From assembly GCA_004028505.1 (NCBI GenBank), contig MTKO01000094.1, forward strand, positions 1 through 34,631: DNA of 34,631 bases. The letters are read 5' to 3'. The notes below the pieces were generated by a model. That model was not told the origin of the DNA. It did not search any database and saw only the letters and a list, made by a program, of their open reading frames with translations. Position numbers and translations under genes: made by a program. Every line of letters starts with the position of its first letter. Position 1 is the first letter of the stretch. Source of the stretch: Candidatus Electrothrix aarhusensis. GTDB taxonomy: Bacteria; Desulfobacterota; Desulfobulbia; Desulfobulbales; Desulfobulbaceae. This document shows, in pieces, positions 27,060 to 34,631 of the stretch.

Positions 27060-29710
27060 CTACTCCCCTATCAGACTGCGTACTATACCAGGAACCGCCT
27101 TTATGGCTTCCGGCAATTTATCCGCCATAGGACCACCGGCCTGAGCCATATCGGGCCTTCCCCCACCTTTACCTCCGACAAGGGCCGCCACTTCTTTCAC
27201 CAGCTGTCCGGCCTTGATCCTGCCGGTCAGATCCTTACTGACTAAGGCCAGCAAAGCAGCCTTACCACCGAACTCACCACCGAGGACAGTAACCCCGCTG
27301 GTCATTTTATCCCGAACCTTATCCCCGATATCCCGCAAGGTCTTCGGGGAATCCAAGGGCAGTTGACCGCAGATCAGCTGGACGCCGTTGATTTCCACAG
27401 CCCCGGCCAGGAGAGCGTCAAGACTGCCCAGGGCCTTGGAGGCGTTCAGAGCAGCAATCTCTTTTTCCAACTCTTTTTGGCGCTGCAACAGGGCCTTCAC
27501 CTTGGCCTGCGCATCGTCAAAGGAGCCTGAGAGCAGTTGGCCCAAGCCATCAGCCTGCTCAGCCAAGCGCTGAAGCCAGTCCACCGCTGCCTGCCCGGTC
27601 ACGGCCTCAATACGACGTACGCCAGCGGCAATACCGCTTTCCGAGATAATCTTGAACAGTCCGATATCACCGGTGGCACCGGTATGGGTCCCGCCGCAAA
27701 GCTCTTTGGAGAAATCCGGTATACTGACAACTCGAACCTCATCACCGTATTTTTCCCCGAACAGGGCAGTTGCCCCATCGGCAATGGCAGCCTCTTTGGA
27801 GAGGACCGCTGTCTCTACCGGCGTATTTCTGCGAATCTCTCGATTCACCAGCTGTTCAATGGCTCGAATTTCCTCCGGCGATACCGGTGAGAAATGGGTG
27901 AAGTCAAAACGAAGACGATCGGCCCGCACCAAGGAACCAGCCTGCTTGACATGGTCTCCAAGGATTTCCTGCATGGCAGCCTGAACAAGATGGGTCGCTG
28001 TATGGTTAAGAGCTGTGGCTGTACGTTGCTCGTCCACCTGCAAGCTGACCTGCTGCCCGGTCGTTACTGTTCCTTGACTGACCGTACCGGAGTGCAAAAC
28101 GAATCCCTCAGCAGCTGCTTTAGTTTCCTGAACAGTAAACTCACCACCCTCCCAGCTGATAACCCCGCAGTCTCCGGTCTGGCCACCTGATTCGGCATAA
28201 AACGGGGTCTGCGGACAATAGATCTGCACCTCCGCTCCGGCGTAGGCTTCCTGTACCAGTTCTCCCTGACCATCAATAATACCGTCCACCACAGACTCGG
28301 CAAAAGTAGTCGTGTAACCGAGGAACTCGGTTGTTTTGCCCTGCTCCAGCAGCGCAATCAAACCAGCGGCAAAATGGTCCACGTCCTTACCCTTCCAGGA
28401 ACGTCTGGACTGCTCCCGCTGCCGCTGCATGGCTGCCTCAAAACCGGCATCATCCAAAGAAATACCCTTTTCCAGGGCCACGTCGCGGACTATGTCTTTC
28501 GGGAAACCGTAGGTATCGTAGAGCTTAAAGATGAACTCGCCGTTGATAATAGGTTTATCAAGCTTCTCACCCAGCAAGCGAGCGATCTCCTCATCCAGCA
28601 TGGCTAGGCCATGATCCAAGGTTTCGCCGAAGCGGGTTTCTTCGTGATCTGTCACCTTGTCCAGCAGCTCTCGGGAGTCAGCAAGATGAGGATAGGCATC
28701 CTTCATCAGGTCGATTACCTGACGACAAATACCACCGAAAAAAACCTCTGTTAGGCCCAAAGTCCTGCCGTAACGAATGGCTCGTCGCATGACGCGCCGG
28801 AGGACATAGCCCCTTCCCTCGTTGGAGGGCAACACACCATCAGCCACTAAAAAGGCAGTAGCGCGAGCATGATCGGCAATAACCCGCATGGCTGCATCAT
28901 CAGCGGCATTGTCATTATACACCTGACCGAAAAGCCGGACAACCGTATCAATGAGCGGAGTAAACAGGTCGCAATCGAAATTATTATATTTGCCCTGAAG
29001 AACAGCAGCAACCCGCTCAACCCCCATACCGGTATCAATGGAAGGTTTGGGCAGCGGCGTCATGGTGCCATCGCTCTCACGATAGAACTGCATGAAGACC
29101 AAGTTCCACAGCTCAAGAAAGCGATCACAGTCACAGCCTACGGCACAGTCAGGACGGTCACATCCGTGTTCCGGGCCTTGATCAATATGAATCTCGGAAC
29201 AGGGTCCGCAGGGGCCGGTATCGCCCATGGCCCAAAAATTATCCGCCTCACCGAGCCGAACAATCCGCCCCTTGGGCAGATCTTCAATCTCTTCCCAGAG
29301 TGCATAGGCTTCGTCATCTTCACGAAAGACGGAGACCCAAAGTTGTTCCGGATTGATCCCCAACTCTTTTGTTAAAAAATCCCAAGCAAAATCAATAGCT
29401 TCTTTTTTAAAATAATCACCAAAGGAAAAATTACCGAGCATCTCGAAAAAGGTGTGATGACGGGCTGTATAGCGACATTTTCCAGGTCATTATGCTTGCC
29501 TCCGGCGCGTACACAGCGTTGGCAAGAAACAGCTCTGGTATATTCTCGGTGTTCTTCCCCCATGAATATCCGTTTAAACTGGAACATACCTGCATTAGTG
29601 AACAGAAGGGTTGGATCATCATGGGGAACAAGGGATGATGAATCCACGACGGTATGCCCTTTACTTTTAAAATAATTAAGAAATTTTAATCGTATTTCGT
29701 TGCCGGTCAT
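27060..29710 (-). CDS. alaS: alanyl-tRNA synthetase (one frameshift)
   Basis: AlaRS charges tRNA-Ala and is essential. Repaired length is about 883 residues, close to E. coli (876). Class II core motifs are visible: the first segment [35 protein letters not shown], then [13 protein letters not shown] and the zinc-type insert [13 protein letters not shown]. The editing domain has [10 protein letters not shown] and [11 protein letters not shown], and the C-Ala region ends [15 protein letters not shown]. The frame breaks at 29472-29474: AATGTCGCTATACA should read AATGTCGGCTATACA, giving the family-typical [14 protein letters not shown]. One missing G in an essential gene points to a sequence error. 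It leads an operon with the ketoacyl synthase. Confidence 0.96.
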
Positions 29711-29800
29711 TACGGTTTAATCAATCGTTTAACGTTTAAGGGGGAAGAGTAGAAAATCAGGAAAGCAGCATTCAGAGTACCTAGAAATTCATTTCAGATT

Positions 29801-30361
29801 TTATTTCAGATAGGGAAGCATGGCTTTAAAGGCTGGCGTTCCGGCTTTTTGCAATAACTCATAAATAATCATCTCTGCCGGAGCCACGACCACGCCGATT
29901 TCCCGAAGGCGCTCTTTGCCGTAGGCATCATTTTCAGGGGTACGGGAAGAAACAGCATCCGCAACCACCCGAACATCATAACCGGCCTGCATAGCTCCCA
30001 GAGCTGTCTGATACACACATATATGGCTCTCTACACCGCAGAGCAGGAGGGTATCAACCGTTGAGGGCAGCTTATCGAGCATGCACCTAACCCCGGGGTT
30101 ATCCAACCCGTTAAATTCTGTTTTATCAACGCAGGGTCGATCCGCGAGCAGCGGAACAAGTTCTTCGACAAGCGGACCGATCCCTTTCTTATACTGCGTA
30201 TTAGCAATCACCGGAAAGGCTAAGGTCTCGGCAAGACGAATCATCAGTTCAATATTCCTGATCACTCGTCGCCCCTCATGGATATGAGCCATGAGCCGTT
30301 CTTGCGGATCAATGACATAGAGACAGCATTGACTGGCCTGTAACTTTTTCCTGAAACTCAT
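29801..30361 (-). CDS. isochorismatase-family cysteine hydrolase
   Basis: A 186-residue hydrolase of the isochorismatase-like fold. The triad is visible: Asp18 in LYVIDPQERL, Lys80 in VDKTEFNGL, and Cys115 in CGVESHICVYQTA, as in nicotinamidase and YcaC-like enzymes. The substrate cannot be read from sequence. A GTG twelve codons upstream (30397) is an alternative start; the lysine-rich extension it would add is not typical, so I choose the ATG at 30361, though neither has a clear ribosome site. It lies between alaS and the dsr operon on the same strand, separated from dsrD by a strong terminator. Confidence 0.82.
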   Translation of the reverse strand: MSFRKKLQASQCCLYVIDPQERLMAHIHEGRRVIRNIELMIRLAETLAFPVIANTQYKKGIGPLVEELVPLLADRPCVDKTEFNGLDNPGVRCMLDKLPSTVDTLLLCGVESHICVYQTALGAMQAGYDVRVVADAVSSRTPENDAYGKERLREIGVVVAPAEMIIYELLQKAGTPAFKAMLPYLK

Positions 30362-30618
30362 CTTCTTACTTTGTGCTGATTTATTCTTTGTCTTCACTTT
30401 TTAGTGGGCATCAACGGAATTTGCAACAGAAAATTAATCCCTGCCCGGAGCGCCAGCGTAAACCTCATGCAAACAATATACTGTAAAAAAACATAATACA
30501 GCATCTTTTTGAAAAAAAAATCACCTGAGATAACAAAAACAAGAGGTGTATCCATGCCATGACCTGGATTATTGCCCAGATTACAAGGCAGAAATACAGG
30601 AAAAGGCTGGCAGAAAAA

Positions 30619-30651
30619 AAAAAGCAAAGGCCAAACGGCCTTTGCTTTTTT
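30619..30651 (-). terminator. terminator of the dsrABD operon
   Basis: AAAAAGCAAAGGCC, loop AAAC, GGCCTTTGCTTTTT (a long perfect stem) with T on both ends, so it can act in both directions. It lies just past the dsrD stop at 30672. Confidence 0.93.
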
Positions 30652-30671
30652 AACGAACAGGTCAGAAGGGT

Positions 30672-30917
30672 TTAGTTGATCCCTTCTCCCTCCTCTTCGT
30701 TTTTAATACGATCTGGACGTGCATACATGGTGGTGGAACCAGAGGACCAGAACATCAGCTCTCCCTTTTTCACCAAGCCGTTAGCAATATTTTTCATCTC
30801 ACGGGGCTTACGGTCAGAATCGCACTTGTAGAAATCCTTAATGTACAGCTGCGGCTTCGGTGACTTAGTCGCCTTCTCGATGATAGCAGCTTCGACTTCT
30901 TCAACACTCATTGCCAT
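30672..30917 (-). CDS. dsrD: DsrD, regulator of dissimilatory sulfite reductase
   Basis: DsrD is a winged-helix protein of about 80 residues present in most sulfate reducers and reported to activate DsrAB activity allosterically. The 81 residues start MAMSVEEVEAAIIEKATKSP and continue LYIKDFYKCDSDRKPREMKN and GLVKKGELMFWSSGSTTMYA, all standard for the family. The ATG at 30917 follows GAGGT at 8 bases; the frame is open farther upstream (to 31058) but those residues overlap dsrB. It is the last gene of the operon, 83 bases after dsrB. Confidence 0.95.
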   Translation of the reverse strand: MAMSVEEVEAAIIEKATKSPKPQLYIKDFYKCDSDRKPREMKNIANGLVKKGELMFWSSGSTTMYARPDRIKNEEEGEGIN

Positions 30918-31000
30918 AACGTGTACCTCATTGGCTGAGTTTATAAGAACCCGACAAGAAAAAAATCTATGCCGGGTTTTTTTATGATATACGCAGAATC

Positions 31001-32140
31001 TTACTTGGTGTAAGCGTCTGTAGCGTTGGTGTACTTGAACTGAGTGGATGTCCGCCATGTATCGTAAGCCAGACGGTAATCGTCGATAGACTTATCGGTG
31101 AACGGAATCTCACATTTTTCAAAGAACTTCTCCCAACCGATACGCTCAGCCCACTCGCCGACACGCTCGTACTTCTTGGCATCCTTCGCATAAACCTCAA
31201 CGATTTTGCGAACAGCCTCAACAGTCTCCGGCCAACGCGGCGGGGTGTTGGGCAGGAACGGAATAACCAGCTTGGAGAATTTCGGAGCGGACTTGGCATT
31301 AGAAACCTTACCGCCGACCAAAATAGCAATACCATCACCTTCCGGATCAGCCAAAGGCATAGCCGGACACATGGTGTAGCAGTTACCACAGAACATACAA
31401 CGCTCGGCGTTGACCTTAACGGTCTTGACTTCCTGACCGTTCACCTCAGCCTTAGCCGGTTTTACAGCACCCAGCGGACAAGAAGAGATAGCCAAAGGCA
31501 GCTCACAAACACCGGTGATACGGGTGTGATCAATCATCGGCGGCTTACGATGGATACCGAGAATAGCGATATCAGAAGCATGAACAGCACCACACATGTT
31601 CAGACAACAGGCCAGAGCAATACGAACTTGCGCAGGCAGAGTCATGGAACCGAAGTAATCGAACAGATCATCCATTACTGCTTTAACCGGACCAGAAGCA
31701 TCAGTAGCCGGTGTATGGCAATGAACCCAACCCTGAGTATGAACGATATTGGTTACACAGGCACCGGTACCGCCGACAGGCAGCTTGGTGTCGCGACCCT
31801 TGAGGTCCGCAACCAGAGCATCGCATTTCTCTTTGGAGTCAGTCATGAACTCCACGTTGTTTCTGGTGGTGAAACGCAGGTAGCCTTCGCAGTGCTTATC
31901 CGCGACGTCACACAGCTCACGAACGTACTCAATGGAAACCAAACGGGGAGAACCCACACGTACGGTGTAGCACTCATCTCCACTGTCACCTACATGCAGA
32001 AGAATACCGGGAGCAATAATCTCGTGGTAGTCCCATTTTCCTTTATTAGCCGCGATAACCGGAGGCAGCATTTCCGTGTATGAACGAGGTCCCAGGTCGG
32101 TAATCCGACCTTCCATGGGATTAGCTGGATCGTAACCCAT
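31001..32140 (-). CDS. dsrB: dissimilatory sulfite reductase, beta subunit
   Basis: DsrB forms the heart of the alpha2beta2 enzyme that reduces sulfite with electrons from the membrane, in the cytoplasm; it carries the catalytic sirohaem-[4Fe-4S] centre. The 379 residues fit the family. Cluster ligands are visible: CC at 178-179 with C183 (CCLNMCG) and upstream C141, and the ferredoxin domain C248-x2-C251-x2-C254-x3-C258 ([13 protein letters not shown]). AAGGAG lies 8 bases before the ATG. It follows dsrA by 58 bases. Confidence 0.98.
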   Translation of the reverse strand: MGYDPANPMEGRITDLGPRSYTEMLPPVIAANKGKWDYHEIIAPGILLHVGDSGDECYTVRVGSPRLVSIEYVRELCDVADKHCEGYLRFTTRNNVEFMTDSKEKCDALVADLKGRDTKLPVGGTGACVTNIVHTQGWVHCHTPATDASGPVKAVMDDLFDYFGSMTLPAQVRIALACCLNMCGAVHASDIAILGIHRKPPMIDHTRITGVCELPLAISSCPLGAVKPAKAEVNGQEVKTVKVNAERCMFCGNCYTMCPAMPLADPEGDGIAILVGGKVSNAKSAPKFSKLVIPFLPNTPPRWPETVEAVRKIVEVYAKDAKKYERVGEWAERIGWEKFFEKCEIPFTDKSIDDYRLAYDTWRTSTQFKYTNATDAYTK

Positions 32141-32198
32141 TGCACAATCTCCTTATATAGTTATATATTTCAAATTTTAAGCAAAATCGGTCAACGAC

Positions 32199-33479
32199 TT
32201 ACGCTGCATGTTTCTTACGGAATGCCTGAACGTCACGTTCCCATCCACCTTCAACTTCCTCTTCTTTCCAGAAGACATAGGGGTTGGAACGCGGCTCTTT
32301 TACATGCTGCGGCATAGCTTCGACTTCCATAACCTTCAAGAAGGTGGGCAGGCCGATACGCTGCATGGTCTCACCGACACGCTCGCGGTTTTTACCGACT
32401 TCCATCCACCAGTCCCAAATTTGCTCGATCACGTCAATAACGTTCTCATACTCGTTGTCTTTGGAAACGTTGATGAAGGGAATAACCATGGTAGCGAACT
32501 GAGCACCGTCCAGAATCGGAGCCTTGGCACCTATGCAGATGGTTGCGCCTTTCTCTTTACCCGGCTTCAGAGCACGCGGCATAACGTTGATGCAATGCAT
32601 ACAACGGGTACACTCGGAATTGTCGATTTTCAGCTCATCGCCTTCCATCCACATGCAGTCAGTCGGGCAGATGTCGATAACTTCTTTCTGAATATCAAAG
32701 GCACCCCAGTCACGACCGGCATGGGCACCACCGTTAGACGGATAATTACCAGCTATGTATTCCTTGACAGCAGCTTGATCCATCTGAATATCATCCTTCC
32801 AGGTACCTATAAGAGCGAAATCGGAACGAGCGATGGCAGCAACACAGTCGTTGGGACAACCGGAGAACTTAAATTTGAACTTATACGGGAAAGCTGGACG
32901 ATGAATTTCATCCTGATAATGCATGGTCAGGTGATAGCAGATATCCTGAGCATCGTAGCAGGACCACTCACAGCGAGAATCACCCAAACAGCAGGAAGGT
33001 GTACGCAGGTTAGAACCGGAACCACCGAGATCCTGATCCAGATCATGGGTCAGATCCCAGAACAGAGGCTCCAGATTTTCGGTGCGGGTACCGAGGAAGA
33101 TCATGTCACCGGTAGAACCGTGCATATTGGTCATACCTGATCCGTACTTGTCCCACAAATCCATCAGAGCACGAAGGTTCTTGGTGGAGTAGTACAGGCC
33201 AGCAGGCTGCGCAATACGAACAGTGTGAAAATGCTCAACACCGGGAAACTGTTTCGGAACGTCGGAGTAACGGCCAACGATACCGCCGCCATATCCAAAA
33301 ACACCAACGATACCGCCATGCTTCCAATGTGTGATTCTGTCTTTAAACGAAAGCTCTAGCTGGCCGAGAATGTCCCAGCATTCCGGGTGGGTCTCTGCCT
33401 GTCGCTTCATGTCGGTAACGAAACTTGGCCAAGGACCTTTTTCCAGTTCGTCCAACAAAGGCGTATCATGCTTTGCCAT
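32199..33479 (-). CDS. dsrA: dissimilatory sulfite reductase, alpha subunit
   Basis: DsrA pairs with DsrB. The 426 residues are typical. The sirohaem-cluster motif is C164-x5-C170 ([12 protein letters not shown]) with C208-x3-C212 (KFSGCPNDC), and the inserted ferredoxin domain contains C271, C275 and C290-x2-C293-x2-C296 (ECTRCMHC). A strong Shine-Dalgarno GGAGGA lies 7 bases ahead of ATG 33479. The C-terminal sequence ending AFRKKHAA is family-like. The gene heads dsrABD and is preceded by a candidate promoter. DsrC and the membrane DsrMKJOP are not in the window. Confidence 0.98.
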   Translation of the reverse strand: MAKHDTPLLDELEKGPWPSFVTDMKRQAETHPECWDILGQLELSFKDRITHWKHGGIVGVFGYGGGIVGRYSDVPKQFPGVEHFHTVRIAQPAGLYYSTKNLRALMDLWDKYGSGMTNMHGSTGDMIFLGTRTENLEPLFWDLTHDLDQDLGGSGSNLRTPSCCLGDSRCEWSCYDAQDICYHLTMHYQDEIHRPAFPYKFKFKFSGCPNDCVAAIARSDFALIGTWKDDIQMDQAAVKEYIAGNYPSNGGAHAGRDWGAFDIQKEVIDICPTDCMWMEGDELKIDNSECTRCMHCINVMPRALKPGKEKGATICIGAKAPILDGAQFATMVIPFINVSKDNEYENVIDVIEQIWDWWMEVGKNRERVGETMQRIGLPTFLKVMEVEAMPQHVKEPRSNPYVFWKEEEVEGGWERDVQAFRKKHAA

Positions 33480-33619
33480 CGGTGTTCCTCCTCGATAATG
33501 TTATAAAAATTAAGGTAAACGTAAAAAACGTACAAACTTACTGAAAATCCATGAGGTATGCAGGTGTTTTTCAGGAAAACAACAACGCTTTACCTTATTG
33601 ATTACTTATTTAGTGGGCG

Positions 33620-33648
33620 AACTTAAACAGATGGATTGTATTTGTCAA
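33620..33648 (-). promoter_or_regulatory. candidate promoter of dsrABD
   Basis: On the minus strand TTGACA (plus 33643-33648) and TAAGTT (33620-33625) are 17 bases apart. The -35 box is perfect, the -10 box weak. The leader would be about 130 bases. A second AT-rich box, GTTATAAT, near 33699-33706 is an alternative. Confidence 0.45.
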
Positions 33649-33744
33649 CAAAAAAGCGTAAAATCTGCTGACCAGTCCGCTGCAAAAACGCTTTTCCCTG
33701 ATTATAACGGATTAAGAGGGATAGGCATTTTACAACAGACAAAA

Positions 33745-33777
33745 TTCTAATATTATTAGAAATAGTTAAATTTAACT
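33745..33777. promoter_or_regulatory. two adjacent perfect palindromes between dsrA and the Pmp3-like gene
   Basis: TTCTAATATTATTAGAA (33745-33761) and AGTTAAATTTAACT (33764-33777) are perfect palindromes two bases apart in a 331-base divergent spacer. This is a plausible regulator-binding area; no known operator is recognised. Confidence 0.4.
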
Positions 33778-33810
33778 TAGCTACCCTATATTTTGGAGAG
33801 GATACGGAAA

Positions 33811-33984
33811 ATGAAGGAAAAAACAGCAGATTTCTTGCGGATAATCTTATCGTTGATTATTCCTCCGGTAGGAGTTTTTTTACAGGTGGGCTTTGGAATG
33901 CATTTCTGGATTAATATCTTGCTCACCTTGTTTGGCTATCTTCCAGGGGTGCTTCATGCTGTTTGGATTATTTTGAAAAAATAG
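33811..33984 (+). CDS. Pmp3/YqaE (UPF0057) small membrane protein
   Basis: A 57-residue proteolipid with two membrane helices. The family pattern is plain: LSLIIPPVGVFLQVGFGMHF, then WINILLTLFGYLPGVLHAVW and a positively charged end. Relatives are induced by stress and linked to membrane potential. The ATG at 33811 follows GGAGAGG at about 8 bases; an upstream TTG (33793) would place the ribosome site inside the gene. Divergent from dsrA; no obvious partner genes. Confidence 0.9.
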   Translation: MKEKTADFLRIILSLIIPPVGVFLQVGFGMHFWINILLTLFGYLPGVLHAVWIILKK

Positions 33985-34060
33985 TGCCGTAAGGGGAATC
34001 GTAGGAGTTTTCTTGGTGAAAAAAAGTACGTGATCCGGCTGATTAAGGACGTACAGATAT

Positions 34061-34095
34061 AAAAAACCGGGTTACGCGCTGAGCACGTACCCGGT
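34061..34095 (-). terminator. terminator of the repeat-containing gene
   Basis: Minus strand ACCGGGTACG, loop, CGTAACCCGGT (one bulged base) followed by TTTTTT. It lies about 50 bases past the stop at 34147. Confidence 0.75.
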
Positions 34096-34146
34096 ACAAA
34101 CTGGTCATAAACAAAAAGTAGCTGCTACAAGCTAACAGCCACCTTT

Positions 34147-34581
34147 TTAAGTATTACTCCACCTCATGGGCAAGCCAATAGTTTCAACTATAGTCGTATT
34201 TTTCCTCCGCTTGGCTTCACCTACAGTTATAAAACGACCGGTTATTGCATCACGCCCTCTCAAACCTGCCTCTCGTCTTGCAGAAACAACAGGAAGACAA
34301 GTACCTGGAACCCTCTGTCTCATTGCAGGAGTAGCAGGAAGACATGTACCTGAAATCCTCTGCCTCATTGCAGGAGCAGTAGGAAGACACGTACCTGAAA
34401 CCCTCTGCCTCATTGCAGGAGCAGTAGCAAGACATGTACCTGAAACCCTCTGTCTCATTGCAGGAGCAGTAGGAAGACGAATAGTTTCAACTAAAGCCTC
34501 ACTTTTTCTTAGCTTAGCTTCATCAATAGTTATAAATCGACCGTTTATTGCATCCCGGCCAATATTTTTTGTTTTAGTCAT
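34147..34581 (-). CDS. hypothetical protein with internal tandem repeats and duplicated end modules
   Basis: A 144-residue basic protein. The N-terminal module (GRDAINGRFITIDEAKLRK...ALVETIRLP) and the C-terminal module (GRDAITGRFITVGEAKRRK...TIVETIGLP) are copies of one another, about 30 residues each. The module resembles small orphan proteins with a GRD-x-x-GxFIT start and a VET end, whose function I do not know. Between them lie four to five 15-residue repeats built on APAMRQRVSGTCLPT. No signal peptide or membrane helix. The start at 34581 lacks a good ribosome site. A copy-number-variable linker seems likely. Confidence 0.55.
   Translation of the reverse strand: MTKTKNIGRDAINGRFITIDEAKLRKSEALVETIRLPTAPAMRQRVSGTCLATAPAMRQRVSGTCLPTAPAMRQRISGTCLPATPAMRQRVPGTCLPVVSARREAGLRGRDAITGRFITVGEAKRRKNTTIVETIGLPMRWSNT
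34276..34480. repeat. 45-bp tandem repeat, about 4.5 copies
   Basis: Units start at 34276 (degenerate), 34321, 34366, 34411 and 34456 at an exact 45-base spacing, all in frame with the gene at 34147-34581. Units differ at only a few bases, so expansion is recent. Confidence 0.9.
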
Positions 34582-34631
34582 TATAAGGGTGTTGAAAAGT
34601 AGTAATCCTGTGAGTTGTCAAGGTGGTCCCG

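Noticed and set aside
30394..30627. A 77-codon open frame between dsrD and the isochorismatase gene
   Set aside because: It contains the terminator, has no usable start, and has a composition like AT-rich spacer.
31526..32083. A 185-codon open frame antisense to dsrB
   Set aside because: Shadow of dsrB; no coding features of its own.
32208..33140. A 310-codon open frame antisense to dsrA
   Set aside because: It lies fully within dsrA, has no ribosome site, and its product looks like reverse-frame translation of a conserved gene.
34276..34480. Regular repeats that could suggest a CRISPR array
   Set aside because: The 45-base units are contiguous without unique spacers and are in frame within a gene.
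1..34631. tRNA or rRNA genes
   Set aside because: None could be recognised by reading; a tRNAscan-type search would be decisive.

Overview
The window reads as a chromosomal segment of a dissimilatory sulfate-reducing bacterium. The near-universal marker set dsrA-dsrB-dsrD lies at the right end on the minus strand. The DsrA/DsrB sequences and the mix of AlaRS, YchF, ArgB and ArgD fit Desulfobacterota, most likely the Desulfobulbales. A Trypco1/trypsin/nSTAND/WD40 conflict locus, a XisI remnant and many PAS and FAD enzymes would suit a filamentous or cable-bacterium-like member, but that is inference only; no 16S gene is present.

Layout. (1) 1-1440: 3' end of a bacterial alpha-2-macroglobulin gene. 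(2) 1585-6309: a two-gene biological-conflict locus, a Trypco1 protein followed by a giant trypsin-nSTAND NTPase-membrane segment-14-blade WD40 protein. (3) 6572-9497, minus: a haem-c lipoprotein with a P460-like domain and a stand-alone recD. (4) 9835-14094, plus: a Cys-rich exported protein, ychF, argB and argD (the last two overlap). (5) 14129-15723: small orphan proteins. (6) 15913-17741, minus: an overlapping ABC-type ATPase plus TOPRIM pair, a probable defence or toxin module. (7) 17781-27055, minus: a CrtI-like FAD oxidoreductase, two paralogous Cys-motif PAS proteins flanking a DUF1294 protein, a mosaic zone (broken FAD-gene 3' end, M23 peptidase/FISUMP secreted protein, truncated xisI), a second CrtI-like enzyme, an acyl carrier protein and a ketoacyl-ACP synthase. 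The synthase is translationally coupled to alaS (27060-29710). (8) 29801-33479, minus: an isochorismatase-fold hydrolase, then dsrABD in its own terminator-bounded operon. (9) 33811-34581: a Pmp3-like membrane peptide and a gene with 45-bp tandem repeats.

How the genes work together. DsrAB plus DsrD carry the terminal sulfite reduction of respiration. ArgB and ArgD are consecutive arginine steps. KS, ACP and CrtI-like oxidoreductases look like a specialised acyl-chain or polyene-like lipid pathway. The Trypco1/nSTAND and ATPase/TOPRIM loci look like independent immunity modules.

A caution for all users: six genes (alpha-2-macroglobulin, the nSTAND gene twice, FAD enzyme 2, ketoacyl synthase and the essential alaS) are each broken by the apparent loss of exactly one base, usually a G or C from a short run. 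Because alaS is essential, these are most simply sequence or assembly errors, and I annotate the repaired genes as single coding regions.
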